DNA from: Streptomyces sp. NBC_01465
GTDB taxonomy: Bacteria > Actinomycetota > Actinomycetes > Streptomycetales > Streptomycetaceae
DNA: 64,000 nt
Direction of reading: 5' to 3'
Assembly: GCF_036227325.1 (NCBI RefSeq)
Contig: NZ_CP109467.1
Location: forward strand, 4,588,001 to 4,652,000
Below, piece after piece: positions 8,887-17,239 of the stretch. Numbering within the stretch: the first letter of the stretch is position 1; the number at the start of each line of letters is the position of its first letter. The position numbers and the translations under genes were made by a program. The notes under the pieces were generated by a model that was not told the DNA's origin, did not search any database, and worked only from the letters and a program-made list of their open reading frames with translations.

Positions 8887-9159
8887 ATGCAGTTCATGGA
8901 CGTCAGCGACCTCGATCTCTGGCTCACGCGCGTCCGTAACCTCACCGTCGTAGCCGCAGTCGCCTATCCGGCGCTCGGTGTCTTCCTGGCCGTGGACGAG
9001 GGCTGGCGCTGGAGTTTCGTGGCGTTGTTCCTTTTGTCGCCGGTGGCGGCCGTCCTGGGAATCCGCGCTCAGCGCGAGATCCGCGGCGGCCTGTCGGCGG
9101 CGGCGATGGCGCTGGCCATCGCGCCCCTCCCTTTGATGGCCGCGGCGGAAGCCCTCTAG
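8887..9159 (+). CDS. Small membrane protein
   Basis: This 90-aa protein has three predicted membrane segments (VVAAVAYPALGVFLAV, FVALFLLSPVAAVLGI, AAAMALAIAPLPLMAA). It begins two bases after the stop of the WXG-like gene, so it is almost certainly co-transcribed and coupled to it. No family is recognised. The gene runs into a hairpin terminator at 9178-9203. Confidence 0.65.
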   Translation: MQFMDVSDLDLWLTRVRNLTVVAAVAYPALGVFLAVDEGWRWSFVALFLLSPVAAVLGIRAQREIRGGLSAAAMALAIAPLPLMAAAEAL

Positions 9160-9177
9160 GGGCGCCGACAACGAGCA

Positions 9178-9203
9178 GAGCCCCTGGCGACCGCCAGGGG
9201 CTC
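9178..9203. terminator. Hairpin terminator between convergent genes
   Basis: A 12-bp perfect stem (GAGCCCCTGGCG with its complement) lies between the small membrane protein gene and the convergent terD-like gene. Confidence 0.7.
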
Positions 9204-9230
9204 AGTGGTGCTCAGCGCTCAGTGCTGGAC

Positions 9231-9806
9231 TCAGACGTTGACGCCGAAGTCCTGCGCGATACCGACCAGGCCCGAGGCGTACCCCTGGCCGACGGCGCGG
9301 AACTTCCACTCCGCACCGTTGCGGTAGAGCTCGCCGAAGACCATGGCGGTCTCCGTGGCGGCGTCCTCGCTCAGGTCGTAGCGGGCGATCTCGGCGTCGC
9401 CGGCCTGGTTGATGATGCGAATGAAGGCGTTCCGCACCTGGCCGAAGTTCTGCGAGCGGTTCTCCGCGTCGTAGATCGAGACCGGGAAGACGATCTTCTC
9501 GATGTCGGCGGGCAGACCGGCCAGGTTGACCTTGATCTGCTCGTCGTCGCCCTCGCCCTGGCCCGTGACGTTGTCACCGGTGTGGACGATGGTCTGGTCC
9601 GGCGTCGCCTTGTTGTTGAAGAAGACGAAGTGGGCGTCGGAGTAGACCTTGCCGGCCGTGTTCACCGCGATGGCCGAGGCATCGAGGTCGAAGTCCGTGC
9701 CGGTGGTGGTGCGGACGTCCCAGCCGAGGCCGACCGTGACGGCGGTCAGGCCCGGGGCCTCCTTGGTGAGGGAGACGTTGCCGCCCTTGGACAGGCTTAC
9801 AGCCAT
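9231..9806 (-). CDS. terD: TerD-family stress protein
   Basis: This 191-aa cytosolic protein matches TerD/CABP1 family landmarks: [20 protein letters not shown] at the start, GWDVR, the Ca-binding acidic motif FDLDASA, FVFFNN, and the end FGVNV. The family takes part in tellurite and general stress resistance, with Ca2+ binding shown for some members. It stands as a single gene. Streptomyces carry many copies, so the symbol names the family, not a specific orthologue. Confidence 0.85.
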   Translation of the reverse strand: MAVSLSKGGNVSLTKEAPGLTAVTVGLGWDVRTTTGTDFDLDASAIAVNTAGKVYSDAHFVFFNNKATPDQTIVHTGDNVTGQGEGDDEQIKVNLAGLPADIEKIVFPVSIYDAENRSQNFGQVRNAFIRIINQAGDAEIARYDLSEDAATETAMVFGELYRNGAEWKFRAVGQGYASGLVGIAQDFGVNV

Positions 9807-9964
9807 GGGATGGTCCCTTTCCGTCTTTGGTGTCGGGCTTCGTGCGGTCACGAAGCTACCGTCACCCCACATAACGCCGGGAGGGGACCCGGAGGTTCCT
9901 GACGGCCTTTACTTTCTTTACTCGAACGAAAAGAGGGTGACGGATCGGGCGCGCGCAGGCGACG

Positions 9965-10405
9965 ATGGACCACATGTCCGGTCGCGAACACGTCATCCGA
10001 GGCTCCGTCTCGCTCCCCGAGGCCGAGCTCATGTGGCGTTTCTCGCGTTCCTCGGGCCCCGGCGGTCAGCATGTGAACACGAGCGACTCGCAGGTGGAGC
10101 TCCGCTTCGACCTCGCGAAGACCGAGGCGCTGCCCCAGGTCTGGAAGGACCGGGCGCTGGAGCGGCTCGCCTCGAGGCTGGTCGGCGGAGTCATTTCCGT
10201 ACGGGCGTCCGAGCACCGCTCGCAGTGGCGCAACCGCGAGATGGCCATGGTCCGTCTCGCCTCGCTGCTCGCCGAGGCCACCGCACCGCCGCCCAAGCCG
10301 CGCCGCGCCACGAAGATCCCCCGGGGCATCAACGAGCGCCGGCTGCGCAACAAGAAGCAGCGCAGCGACACCAAGCGCGGCCGCGCCGGAAGCGGCTGGG
10401 ACTAG
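9965..10405 (+). CDS. arfB: Alternative ribosome-rescue factor ArfB (peptidyl-tRNA hydrolase)
   Basis: The 146-aa protein (143 aa if started at ATG 9974) carries the class-I release-factor catalytic GGQ loop (SSGPGGQHVNTSDSQV) and the basic C-terminal tail needed to enter the empty mRNA channel (RRATKIPRGINERRLRNKK...). These are hallmarks of ArfB/YaeJ, which hydrolyses peptidyl-tRNA on stalled, non-stop ribosomes. Length and domain layout are normal for the family. The Shine-Dalgarno is weak for both starts. Confidence 0.9.
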   Translation: MDHMSGREHVIRGSVSLPEAELMWRFSRSSGPGGQHVNTSDSQVELRFDLAKTEALPQVWKDRALERLASRLVGGVISVRASEHRSQWRNREMAMVRLASLLAEATAPPPKPRRATKIPRGINERRLRNKKQRSDTKRGRAGSGWD

Positions 10406-10424
10406 TTTCAGCGGGACTAGTTGC

Positions 10425-10979
10425 TCATCCCAGCTGCCGGTACTTCCCCCGGAAGTACGTCAGCGGCCCGCCCTCCGAGCTCGGCAGGTCCGCGGTCAGC
10501 ACCCGCCCTATGACCAGCGTGTGGTCCCCGGCCTCGACCCGCTGCTCCGTACGGCACTCCAGCGTCGCCAGCGCGCCCCCCACCAGCGGTGCCCCCGACT
10601 CCTTGCCCCGTACGTAGGGGATGTCCTCGAAGAGCAGCCGGTCGCTGATCCGCCCCTTCATCGCGAAGCGCCCCGCCACATGGCGCTGGCTCTCCGAGAG
10701 GAGCGAGGCCGCCCACAGCGGCTGCTCGGCCAGCAGGTCGTCCATGCGCGATCCGTTGCGTACGGAGACCATCACCAGCGGCGGATCCAGCGACACCGAC
10801 AGGAACGCGGTCGCCGTCATCCCGACGTCCTCGCCGCGCGGACCCTCGTCCTCGGCGCGCGCGGTCACCAGCACCACTCCGGCCGCGAGCCGGGACATGG
10901 CGGCGCGGAACTCCTCGTTGCTCACCCCCTCAGGATGGGGGACGGGCTCGGTTCGCGGGGCAGGGGTTGTCTGAAGCAC
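10425..10979 (-). CDS. Flavin reductase-like FMN-binding protein
   Basis: This 184-aa protein belongs to the flavin-reductase-like split-barrel family (FRAAMSRLAAGVVLVTA, GMTATAFLSVSLDPPLVMVS, ASLLSESQRHVAGRF, GDHTLVIGRV, PLTYFRGKYRQL). These enzymes reduce FMN with NAD(P)H, often for two-component monooxygenases; no monooxygenase lies beside it. It converges with arfB and is divergent from cdgB. Two dyads (GGTCCTAGGACC and GGTACC) sit 47-70 bp upstream of the start. Confidence 0.8.
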   Translation of the reverse strand: MLQTTPAPRTEPVPHPEGVSNEEFRAAMSRLAAGVVLVTARAEDEGPRGEDVGMTATAFLSVSLDPPLVMVSVRNGSRMDDLLAEQPLWAASLLSESQRHVAGRFAMKGRISDRLLFEDIPYVRGKESGAPLVGGALATLECRTEQRVEAGDHTLVIGRVLTADLPSSEGGPLTYFRGKYRQLG

Positions 10980-11037
10980 AAGGGGAACGCTAGTGCCGGG
11001 TGGTGTGCCGCCACATCGGGCTCCGGTACCGGTCCAA

Positions 11038-11049
11038 GGTCCTAGGACC
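11038..11049. promoter_or_regulatory. Perfect 12-bp palindrome upstream of the flavin reductase gene
   Basis: GGTCCTAGGACC is a perfect dyad. Reading towards the flavin reductase gene it is followed by TT, a repeated GGACC and then GGTACC. This looks like an operator cluster, but the regulator is unknown. Confidence 0.35.
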
Positions 11050-11139
11050 CGTTCATTTCCGGCCGTTTCTGAGCTGACTTGCGTTCAAGAAAGCGAAGGA
11101 GCGCTCCCACACATCGCCCTAAACCCTTCATCCCCTGAT

Positions 11140-11153
11140 GTGACTTGAGTCAC
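11140..11153. promoter_or_regulatory. Candidate BldD operator upstream of cdgB
   Basis: GTGACT-TG-AGTCAC is a perfect inverted repeat about 130 bp upstream of the chosen cdgB start. It resembles the BldD consensus TNAC...GTNA but with one base fewer between half-sites. cdgB is an established BldD target in S. coelicolor, so this is the best candidate site here. Confidence 0.5.
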
Positions 11154-11284
11154 GTAAGCCAATATTTGTTGACCCTGTGTACCGGGTGCACAGCTCCCTG
11201 TGATTCAGTGGCCGTGAAGCTGCAACAAGAGTGTCGATCAGATCCCAGGAGTTGCTGTCGAGGTCTCGGGGGGTGCGAGCAGTC

Positions 11285-12940
11285 ATGGAGACCGAGTCGG
11301 AACCGTACGTTCGCCTGGCGACCCTGCGGCAGCTCCACCAGGTCGTCACGGACCTCAACACGGCGCGGAGTCTGGCCGACACCCTGCAGACCGTCGCCGA
11401 CGGCATCACCGCCGGACTCGGATACGAACTGGCCTGCGTCAACCTCGTCCGCCCCGACGGTGACCTCGTCGTCGCCGCCTTCGCAGGATCCTCCGCCGCC
11501 GAGGCCCTGATCACAGGACGCGTCGGCACCCGCTCCTCCTGGGAGCGCAGGCTCGCGATGGGCGAGGCCTGGGGCGATCTCGTCTTCATCCCGCACACCG
11601 AGGGCTGGGTCCTCATCGAGGACGACGTACCGCAGTGGCACACCGACGGTCCCGAGCCGCGCTTCGAGGACGAGTGGCACCCGCGCGACCGCCTGTACGC
11701 GCCCATGTACGCGTCCGGGAGCGGCCGCGAGCTCCTCGGTGTCATCTCCGTCGACCGCCCGCGCGGCGGCCGCCGGCCAGGACCCTGGGGCCAGGAGGCG
11801 CTGCAGATGTACGCCTCGCAGGCCGCCATCGCCATCTCCAACGCCCGGCTGCGCGCCAACATGCAGCGCGCCCTGGTGCGCCTGGAGCGCGAGCAGCAGG
11901 CCCTGCGCGCCAGCGAGGAATCCTTCCGGCAGGCCTTCGAGTACGCACCGAGCGGCATGGCCATCGCGGAGATGGGCGGCGACCAGCACGGCCGCATCCT
12001 CCGCACCAACGACGCGCTCTGCCGCCTCCTGGCCCGTCCCGCCGCCGCGATGCGCCGCTACTCCTTCGCCGACCTCGTGCACCCCGAGGACGTCGGCACA
12101 CTGCTGCGCACCTCCGCCGAGGGCGGCCGCGCCGAGCTGCGGCTCGGGCGGCGCGACGGGACGTACGTCTGGGTCTCGCTCCGCAACTCCGTGGTCGCCG
12201 ACACCGCCGACGGCCCGCGCTTCCTCCTCACCCACGTCGAGGACATAGAGGAGCGCAAGCGCCACGAGCTGCACCTGGCCCACCGCGCCTCGCACGACGC
12301 GCTGACGGGCCTGCCCAACAGCGCCGAGCTGCGCTCGCGGCTGAGCTCCCGCCTCTGCGCGCGGCCGTATGCGGTGCGCGAGACGGCCATAGAGGCGCTG
12401 GACGCGGCGTACGAAGGGGGCGGCGAGGCCGCCCACCGGCACGAGCTGGGCTTCGACTTCGGGACGGGCCCGGCGGGCTCGGGACCGTACGACCACCACG
12501 TCCACACGGTCGCGCCCTCCACCGGCCTCCCCGACGACGGCACGAAGGGGCTCGCGGTCCTCTTCTGCGACCTCGACGGCTTCAAGTCCATCAACGACCG
12601 CTTCGGCCACCACACGGGCGACGCGGTCCTCATCGAGGTCGCCCGGCGCCTGACGACGGGCGTGCGCGACGGCGACACGGTGGCCCGCCTCGGCGGCGAC
12701 GAGTTCGTGGTCCTCGCGGACGGCCTGGGCGCGGCGGACGCGGCGGACCTGGCGGTCCGGCTGCGGAACGCGATCATTCCGCCGATCCGGGTGGACGGGC
12801 GCGCGGTCCGGGTCGGGGCGAGTTTCGGCATCGGATGGGCCGAGTGCGGAATGTCCGTGGAAGAGGTATTGCGCTCCGCTGACCAGCGGATGTATGTGGA
12901 GAAGCGCTCCCGGGCCAAGGTGCATCGTCGGGCGGGTTAA
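11285..12940 (+). CDS. cdgB: GAF-PAS-GGDEF diguanylate cyclase CdgB
   Basis: The 551-aa soluble protein (569 aa if the upstream GTG at 11231 is used) has a GAF domain at about residues 15-190, a PAS domain at ~200-320 (FRQAFEYAPSGMAIAEMG) and a GGDEF domain at ~330-545. The active site RLGGDEFV is intact, and an RDGD inhibitory I-site lies five residues before GGDEF, so an active, product-inhibited c-di-GMP synthase is expected. The order GAF-PAS-GGDEF and the context match CdgB of S. coelicolor, a BldD target affecting development and antibiotic production. A ~40-residue insert separates the DALTGLPN start of the GGDEF domain from LFCDLDGFK. Confidence 0.88.
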   Translation: METESEPYVRLATLRQLHQVVTDLNTARSLADTLQTVADGITAGLGYELACVNLVRPDGDLVVAAFAGSSAAEALITGRVGTRSSWERRLAMGEAWGDLVFIPHTEGWVLIEDDVPQWHTDGPEPRFEDEWHPRDRLYAPMYASGSGRELLGVISVDRPRGGRRPGPWGQEALQMYASQAAIAISNARLRANMQRALVRLEREQQALRASEESFRQAFEYAPSGMAIAEMGGDQHGRILRTNDALCRLLARPAAAMRRYSFADLVHPEDVGTLLRTSAEGGRAELRLGRRDGTYVWVSLRNSVVADTADGPRFLLTHVEDIEERKRHELHLAHRASHDALTGLPNSAELRSRLSSRLCARPYAVRETAIEALDAAYEGGGEAAHRHELGFDFGTGPAGSGPYDHHVHTVAPSTGLPDDGTKGLAVLFCDLDGFKSINDRFGHHTGDAVLIEVARRLTTGVRDGDTVARLGGDEFVVLADGLGAADAADLAVRLRNAIIPPIRVDGRAVRVGASFGIGWAECGMSVEEVLRSADQRMYVEKRSRAKVHRRAG

Positions 12941-12991
12941 TCCGTACGGGGTAGGCTCCCCCGGGTCAGCGATGTGTGAGGAGTACTAGGG

Positions 12992-13951
12992 ATGAGCACG
13001 CCCGAGGACGACGATCCGTTCGGCTACCTGTACGAGGACGGCCGTGCGGCAGGCGCCGTCCCGCCGCCAGGTGGCGGCGGCTACGGCTACCCGGGCCCGT
13101 CCGCGGGCGGGCAGCAGCAGCCGGGGGTGCCCCGGACCTCGTACAACCAGGTCCGCACGGTCGGCGAGCGCCAGTACGGCCAGCCGCAGCAGCCCCAGCA
13201 GCCCCAGCAGCAGGGCTACGGCCAGCAGCCCCAGCAGCAGTACACACAGCCGACCGCGCAGTACGCGGCCCCGGAGACGTACGGCAACGGCGCCCCGCCG
13301 CAGCAGCCGCGCTACCAGGATGACTACGACGACGGCGGCCGGGGCCCGAACCACAAGGGCATCCTGATCGGCGCGGTCGCGGTGGTCGCGGTCGTGGTGA
13401 TCGGCATCACGGTCGCGCTGATGAACGGCGGCGACGACACCAAGGACAACAAGGCGGGCGCGGGCAGCACGAGCTCCGCGGGCGCGGGCCAGTCCGTGAA
13501 GCCGAGCGACCCCGCGTCTGAGTCCCCCGAGGCCAAGCTGCCGAAGCAGGACGCGGCCACGCTCCAGCTCGGCGGCGGCGCGATCACCGACAAGACGGTG
13601 ACGGGCGCGCAGGGCCCCGGTGGCACGTACATCAACGGCTTCAACGCGGTGGGCTCCTCGGTCACCTGGCAGGCGAACGTCGAGCAGGCGGGCGAGTACA
13701 AGCTGTCCGTCCGGTACGCGATCCCGGCCGTGGACGCCAATGCCACCCTGACGGTCAACGACAAGGCCAACAACTCGCCCCTGGGCCTGAAGAACTTCAT
13801 AAAGTCCTCGGACACCGACTGGGCGAAGAACTGGCAGACCACCTGGGCGCCGGTGAACCTCAAGCAGGGCGAGAACACCATCAAGATCTCCTGCGAGCAG
13901 GGCAATCAGTGCAACGCCATCCTCGACTGGCTGGCGATCACGAAGAAGTGA
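12992..13951 (+). CDS. Single-pass membrane protein with extracytoplasmic CBM6/35-like domain
   Basis: This 319-aa protein has an acidic start, a Gly/Pro/Gln-rich cytoplasmic segment with QQPQQ-type repeats (residues ~25-110), one membrane helix (ILIGAVAVVAVVVIGITVAL, ~125-147), a low-complexity linker, and a C-terminal beta-sandwich that looks like a carbohydrate-binding module 6/35 (GGTYINGFNAVGSSVTWQAN, GEYKLSVRYA, INTI-like edge KQGENTIKISC, LDWLAI). Sugar or cell-wall binding outside the membrane is inferred. It follows cdgB by ~50 bp and may share its transcript. Its end overlaps the convergent sugar-kinase gene by 14 bp. Confidence 0.75.
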   Translation: MSTPEDDDPFGYLYEDGRAAGAVPPPGGGGYGYPGPSAGGQQQPGVPRTSYNQVRTVGERQYGQPQQPQQPQQQGYGQQPQQQYTQPTAQYAAPETYGNGAPPQQPRYQDDYDDGGRGPNHKGILIGAVAVVAVVVIGITVALMNGGDDTKDNKAGAGSTSSAGAGQSVKPSDPASESPEAKLPKQDAATLQLGGGAITDKTVTGAQGPGGTYINGFNAVGSSVTWQANVEQAGEYKLSVRYAIPAVDANATLTVNDKANNSPLGLKNFIKSSDTDWAKNWQTTWAPVNLKQGENTIKISCEQGNQCNAILDWLAITKK

Positions 13952-14888
13952 CCCCACCGGACACCGCGTCGAGGACCTGCACCTGAGGGAGCAGGTCCTC
14001 GTACGTTTTCCGGTCGAATTCCCCGGCCACCGGCGCCACCACCGTCGCCGCCGAAAGCGCCACCGCCCTCGACAGCCGCTCCGGCCACGGCAGTTGCTCC
14101 ACGACCCCCGACAGCAGCCCCGCCACCGCCGAGTCGCCGGCCCCCGTCGGATTCCCCTCCAGCCGCGCCGGCGGCAGCGCCTGCCAGCTGCCCTCCGGGG
14201 TGGCGGCCAGCATGCCCTCCGCCCCCAGCGAGGCGACCACCGTACGGGCGCCCCGTCGGCGTGCGTCGCTCGTGGCGCGCAACGGGTCGCGCGATCCCGT
14301 CAGTTGGGCCAGTTCGTCCGCGTTGGGCTTGACCAGGTCGGGGCGGGCCGCAATGCCCCGGCGCAGGGGTTCGCCGCTGGTGTCCAGGAGGACGGGGACG
14401 CCCGCCGTGCGGGCCGTGCGGACGAGTTGGGCGTACGCACCGACCGGCACCCCCGGCGGCAGCGAGCCGCACAGGGCGACCGCCGAGACGCTGCGCAGCA
14501 GCGTCTCGTACCGGGTCTGGAAGATCTCCCACTCCGTGGCGGAGATCAGCGGCCCGGCCTCGTTGAGCTGCGTCGTGTCGCCGGTCGCCGCGTCCACGAC
14601 GGCGATGGTGCGCCGGGTCGTCCCGCTGGAGTGGACGAGCGCGTCGGTCACGGGGGCGGCGGCCAGCAGGGACCGCAGCGTCTCGCCCGTGGTGCCGCCC
14701 GCGAAGCCGGTGACGACCGCCTCGTGGCCGAGCGCGGCCAGCACCCGGGCCACGTTGAGCCCCTTGCCGCCCGCGCGCTCTGTGACGGCTTCCACGCGGT
14801 GGCTCGCGTGCGGGACCAGGGCCGGGACGCGGTAGGTGATGTCGAGTGCGGTGTTCAGGGTGACGGTGAGAATCACGCAACTGATCAT
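13938..14888 (-). CDS. 1-phosphofructokinase-family (PfkB) hexose kinase
   Basis: The 316-aa PfkB kinase has the N-terminal signature TVTLNTALDITYRV, the substrate-side motif GGKGLNVARVLAALG and the C-terminal ATP/anion-hole motif NPTGAGDSAVAGLLSG with its catalytic Asp. FruK/LacC-type kinases phosphorylate fructose-1-P or tagatose-6-P. As the third gene on the nagK-nagA strand, separated from nagA by 70 bp with a hairpin, it may feed amino-sugar or related sugar phosphates into glycolysis. The substrate is not decidable from sequence. A downstream GTG at 14876 is an alternative start. Confidence 0.8.
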   Translation of the reverse strand: MISCVILTVTLNTALDITYRVPALVPHASHRVEAVTERAGGKGLNVARVLAALGHEAVVTGFAGGTTGETLRSLLAAAPVTDALVHSSGTTRRTIAVVDAATGDTTQLNEAGPLISATEWEIFQTRYETLLRSVSAVALCGSLPPGVPVGAYAQLVRTARTAGVPVLLDTSGEPLRRGIAARPDLVKPNADELAQLTGSRDPLRATSDARRRGARTVVASLGAEGMLAATPEGSWQALPPARLEGNPTGAGDSAVAGLLSGVVEQLPWPERLSRAVALSAATVVAPVAGEFDRKTYEDLLPQVQVLDAVSGGVTSS

Positions 14889-14896
14889 GTCAAAGC

Positions 14897-14935
14897 GGAA
14901 GCGGTTGTCCCAGTCCTCCGGGGCAACCGCTTTCC
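14897..14935 (-). terminator. Hairpin between nagA and the pfkB-like gene
   Basis: The arms GGAAGCGGTTGTCCC (14897-14911) and GGGGCAACCGCTTTCC (14920-14935) pair almost fully around an 8-nt loop. The hairpin lies between the nagA stop and the kinase start, 8 nt from the latter. It could be a partial terminator, a processing site or a translational block on the kinase. Confidence 0.5.
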
Positions 14936-14958
14936 GTCCAACTAACGCTCAATTCGGA

Positions 14959-16098
14959 CTACTTGGGGTCAATCACCCATTCGCCCTTGCGCATGACACC
15001 GACCAGATTGAACTCCGCGTCGAGCACGACGAGGTCCGCGTCCTTGCCCGGCTCCAGCGAGCCGACCTTGTCGTCGACGCCGAGCAGCCGTGCGGGGTTG
15101 GCCGAAATCGACCGTACGACGTCCTCGACCGGCAGCTTGTCGACCGTCACCGCGCGCTTGAAGGCGGTGTCCAGCGTCAGCGTCGAGCCCGCGATCGAGC
15201 CGCCCTCCACCAGCCGTGCGACGCCGTCCTTGACCTCGACCTCCAGCGGACCGAGGTGGTAGATCCCGTCGCCGAAGCCCGCCGCGTCCATCGCGTCCGT
15301 GATGAAGGCGACGCGCGAGGAGCCCGCCGTGCGGTACGCCAGCTCCAGCGAGGCCGGGTGCAGGTGCGTGCCGTCGTTGATGAGCTCGATCGTGACGCGC
15401 TCGTCCTCCAGGAGGGCGGCGATCGGACCGGGCTCGCGGTGGCCCAGCGGGGGCATCGCGTTGAAGAGGTGCGTGGCGACGGTGGCGCCCGCGTCGATGG
15501 CCTCCACCGTCTGCTCGTACGTGGCATCGGTGTGGCCGATGGCCGCGATGACACCGTTCTCGGCGAGCATCCGCACCGAGTCGAGGCCGCCGCGCATCTC
15601 CGTGGCCAGCGTGAACATCTTCGCCGTGCCCCGCGCCGCGTCCATGAGCTTGCGCACGTCGGCCGGGTCGGGGTCGCGCAGCAGCGCCTCGCTGTGCGCT
15701 CCCTTGCGGCAGGGGGAGATGAACGGGCCCTCGAAGTGGATGCCCGCCAGGTCGCCCTGCTCGACGATCTCGGAGAGCAGCCCGGCCCGTGCGGCCAGGA
15801 AGTCCATCTCGCCGGTCACGGTCGAGGCCACGATGGTCGTGGTGCCGTGCTCGCGGTGCGTCTGGACGCCCTTGAGCACGTCCTCCGGGGTGCCCGAGGT
15901 GAAGGACGCTCCGCCGCCGCCGTGGACGTGCATGTCGACGAAGCCGGGGACGATCCAGTGCCCGGTCAGGTCGATGGTCTCGGCGCCCTCGGGGGCCGCG
16001 CCCGCGATACGGGTGCCGTCGACGATGACCCGCCCGCCGTCGACCGTCCCGGTCGGCAGTACGACGCGAGCCCCGGAGAGAACCTTTTCAGCGGCCAT
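14959..16098 (-). CDS. nagA: N-acetylglucosamine-6-phosphate deacetylase
   Basis: This 379-aa amidohydrolase removes acetate from GlcNAc-6-P to give GlcN-6-P. Family landmarks are PGFVDMHVHGGGG (metal-binding HxH), HFEGPF, AIGHTDATYEQ, ATHLFNAMPPLGHR and the catalytic Asp in FITDAMDAAG. Its ATG overlaps the nagK stop by one base (TGATG), so the two are translationally coupled. In S. coelicolor, nagK-nagA is DasR-controlled and central to GlcNAc/chitin signalling; the dre site upstream of nagK fits that. Confidence 0.93.
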   Translation of the reverse strand: MAAEKVLSGARVVLPTGTVDGGRVIVDGTRIAGAAPEGAETIDLTGHWIVPGFVDMHVHGGGGASFTSGTPEDVLKGVQTHREHGTTTIVASTVTGEMDFLAARAGLLSEIVEQGDLAGIHFEGPFISPCRKGAHSEALLRDPDPADVRKLMDAARGTAKMFTLATEMRGGLDSVRMLAENGVIAAIGHTDATYEQTVEAIDAGATVATHLFNAMPPLGHREPGPIAALLEDERVTIELINDGTHLHPASLELAYRTAGSSRVAFITDAMDAAGFGDGIYHLGPLEVEVKDGVARLVEGGSIAGSTLTLDTAFKRAVTVDKLPVEDVVRSISANPARLLGVDDKVGSLEPGKDADLVVLDAEFNLVGVMRKGEWVIDPK

Positions 16099-17039
16099 CA
16101 GGCGGATACCTCCGTGGAGTCCGTGGAGAGAAGATCCCAGGCGAGCAGCCCTGCGCCCAGGCATCCGGCGGTGTCCCCGAGGGCCGCCGGCACGATGTGG
16201 GGCAGCTTCTGGAACGTCACGCGTTCCTCGACGGCCGCCCTCAGGGGTACGAACAAGGTTTCCCCGGCCTCGGCGAGTCCGCCACCGATGATCAGGGTCC
16301 TGGGGTCCAGCAGGGTGAGCGCGGTGACGAGGCCGTCGGCGAGCGCGTCGACCGCGTTCTGCCAGACCTCGACGGCCTTCGGATCACCGGATTCGACGGC
16401 CTTGGCGCAGTCGGCGGCGTCCGCGTCGGGGTCGCCGGAGGCCTCGGCCCAGGCGATGGAGACGGCCGATGCGGAGGCGTACCGCTCCAGGCAGCCGTAC
16501 TGTCCGCAGCTGCAGGGCACGCCTCCCTGCCGTACGACCACATGGCCGATCTCGCCCGCGAAACCGTGCGCGCCGGCCTCGATGCGCCCGTCGATGCCGA
16601 TGGCTCCGGCTATCCCCGTGCCGAGCGGCAGGAAGAGGAACCGGTCGGCGCCGTTGCCCGCCCCGATGCGCCCCTCGGCGAGGCCGCCGGTGCGCACGTC
16701 GTGGCCGAGCGCCACGGGTACGTCGCCGAGGCGGGCCGAGAGCAGGTCCCGCATGGGGACGTCGCGCCAGCCGAGGTTGGCCGCGTAGGCCGCGATGCCG
16801 TTCTCGGTGTCGACGATGCCGGGGACGGCGACGCCCGCCGCCGCCGCGGTCTCGCCGTAGTGCTCCTTGCCGTACGCCCGCAGGTCCTCGGCGAAGGCGA
16901 GGATCGACTCGACCACCGCCTCGGGCCCGCGCTCGCGGCCGGTCGCCCTCCGGGCAGTGTGCAGTAGGGTGCCGTCGACCCCGACCAGGGCGGCCTTCAT
17001 ACCGGTGCCGCCCACATCAAGGGCGATGACATGTCTCAC
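16098..17039 (-). CDS. nagK: ROK-family N-acetylglucosamine kinase
   Basis: The 313-aa ROK kinase starts at GTG 17039. It has the phosphate-binding motif ALDVGGTGMKAALV, the catalytic Asp region in ALGHDVRTGGLAE, the ROK signature with HVVVRQGG and the zinc-binding CSCGQYGCLERYAS, and DPRTLIIGGGLAEAG near the end. Coupling to nagA and the dre operator indicate GlcNAc kinase (NagK), although ROK glucokinases look similar. It is divergent from a sugar-binding lipoprotein gene across ~200 bp. Confidence 0.85.
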   Translation of the reverse strand: MRHVIALDVGGTGMKAALVGVDGTLLHTARRATGRERGPEAVVESILAFAEDLRAYGKEHYGETAAAAGVAVPGIVDTENGIAAYAANLGWRDVPMRDLLSARLGDVPVALGHDVRTGGLAEGRIGAGNGADRFLFLPLGTGIAGAIGIDGRIEAGAHGFAGEIGHVVVRQGGVPCSCGQYGCLERYASASAVSIAWAEASGDPDADAADCAKAVESGDPKAVEVWQNAVDALADGLVTALTLLDPRTLIIGGGLAEAGETLFVPLRAAVEERVTFQKLPHIVPAALGDTAGCLGAGLLAWDLLSTDSTEVSA

Positions 17040-17066
17040 CGGGCAAGTGTGGCCCGTAGACCCCGG

Positions 17067-17082
17067 AGAGGTCTAGTCCACT
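17067..17082. promoter_or_regulatory. DasR-responsive element (dre)
   Basis: AGAGGTCTAGTCCACT matches the 16-bp dre consensus ACTGGTCTAGACCACT at 13 positions. It lies 28 bp upstream of the nagK start, in the divergent gap with the sugar-binding lipoprotein gene. DasR represses GlcNAc genes until GlcN-6-P or GlcNAc-6-P accumulates. Confidence 0.85.
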
Positions 17083-17239
17083 GTGCTGGATTGTTGCGCT
17101 CCCATACAAACAAGGGGGGCGTTGCAGAAGCGATACGCGGGTGGTGTAGACCTCATAGCTTGCCGTGAGGGAAAATCGCAGCTCATTGCGACAGGACGTC
17201 ACGGGGGACCGACTGGAACTTTAAGGGTGGGAAAGAGCT

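Noticed and set aside
7276..9171. 631-codon minus-strand frame opposite the WXG-like genes
   Set aside because: It is the high-GC antisense shadow of three well-formed plus-strand genes and shows no family motif.
10398..10422. Repeated GGGACTAGTT after arfB
   Set aside because: It is too short and weakly structured to call as a terminator or attachment site; no mobile element is near.
13180..13260. CAGCAGCCC-type repeats that might suggest a repeat array
   Set aside because: They are coding Gln/Pro repeats inside the CBM-like membrane protein, with no spacer structure; not a CRISPR array.
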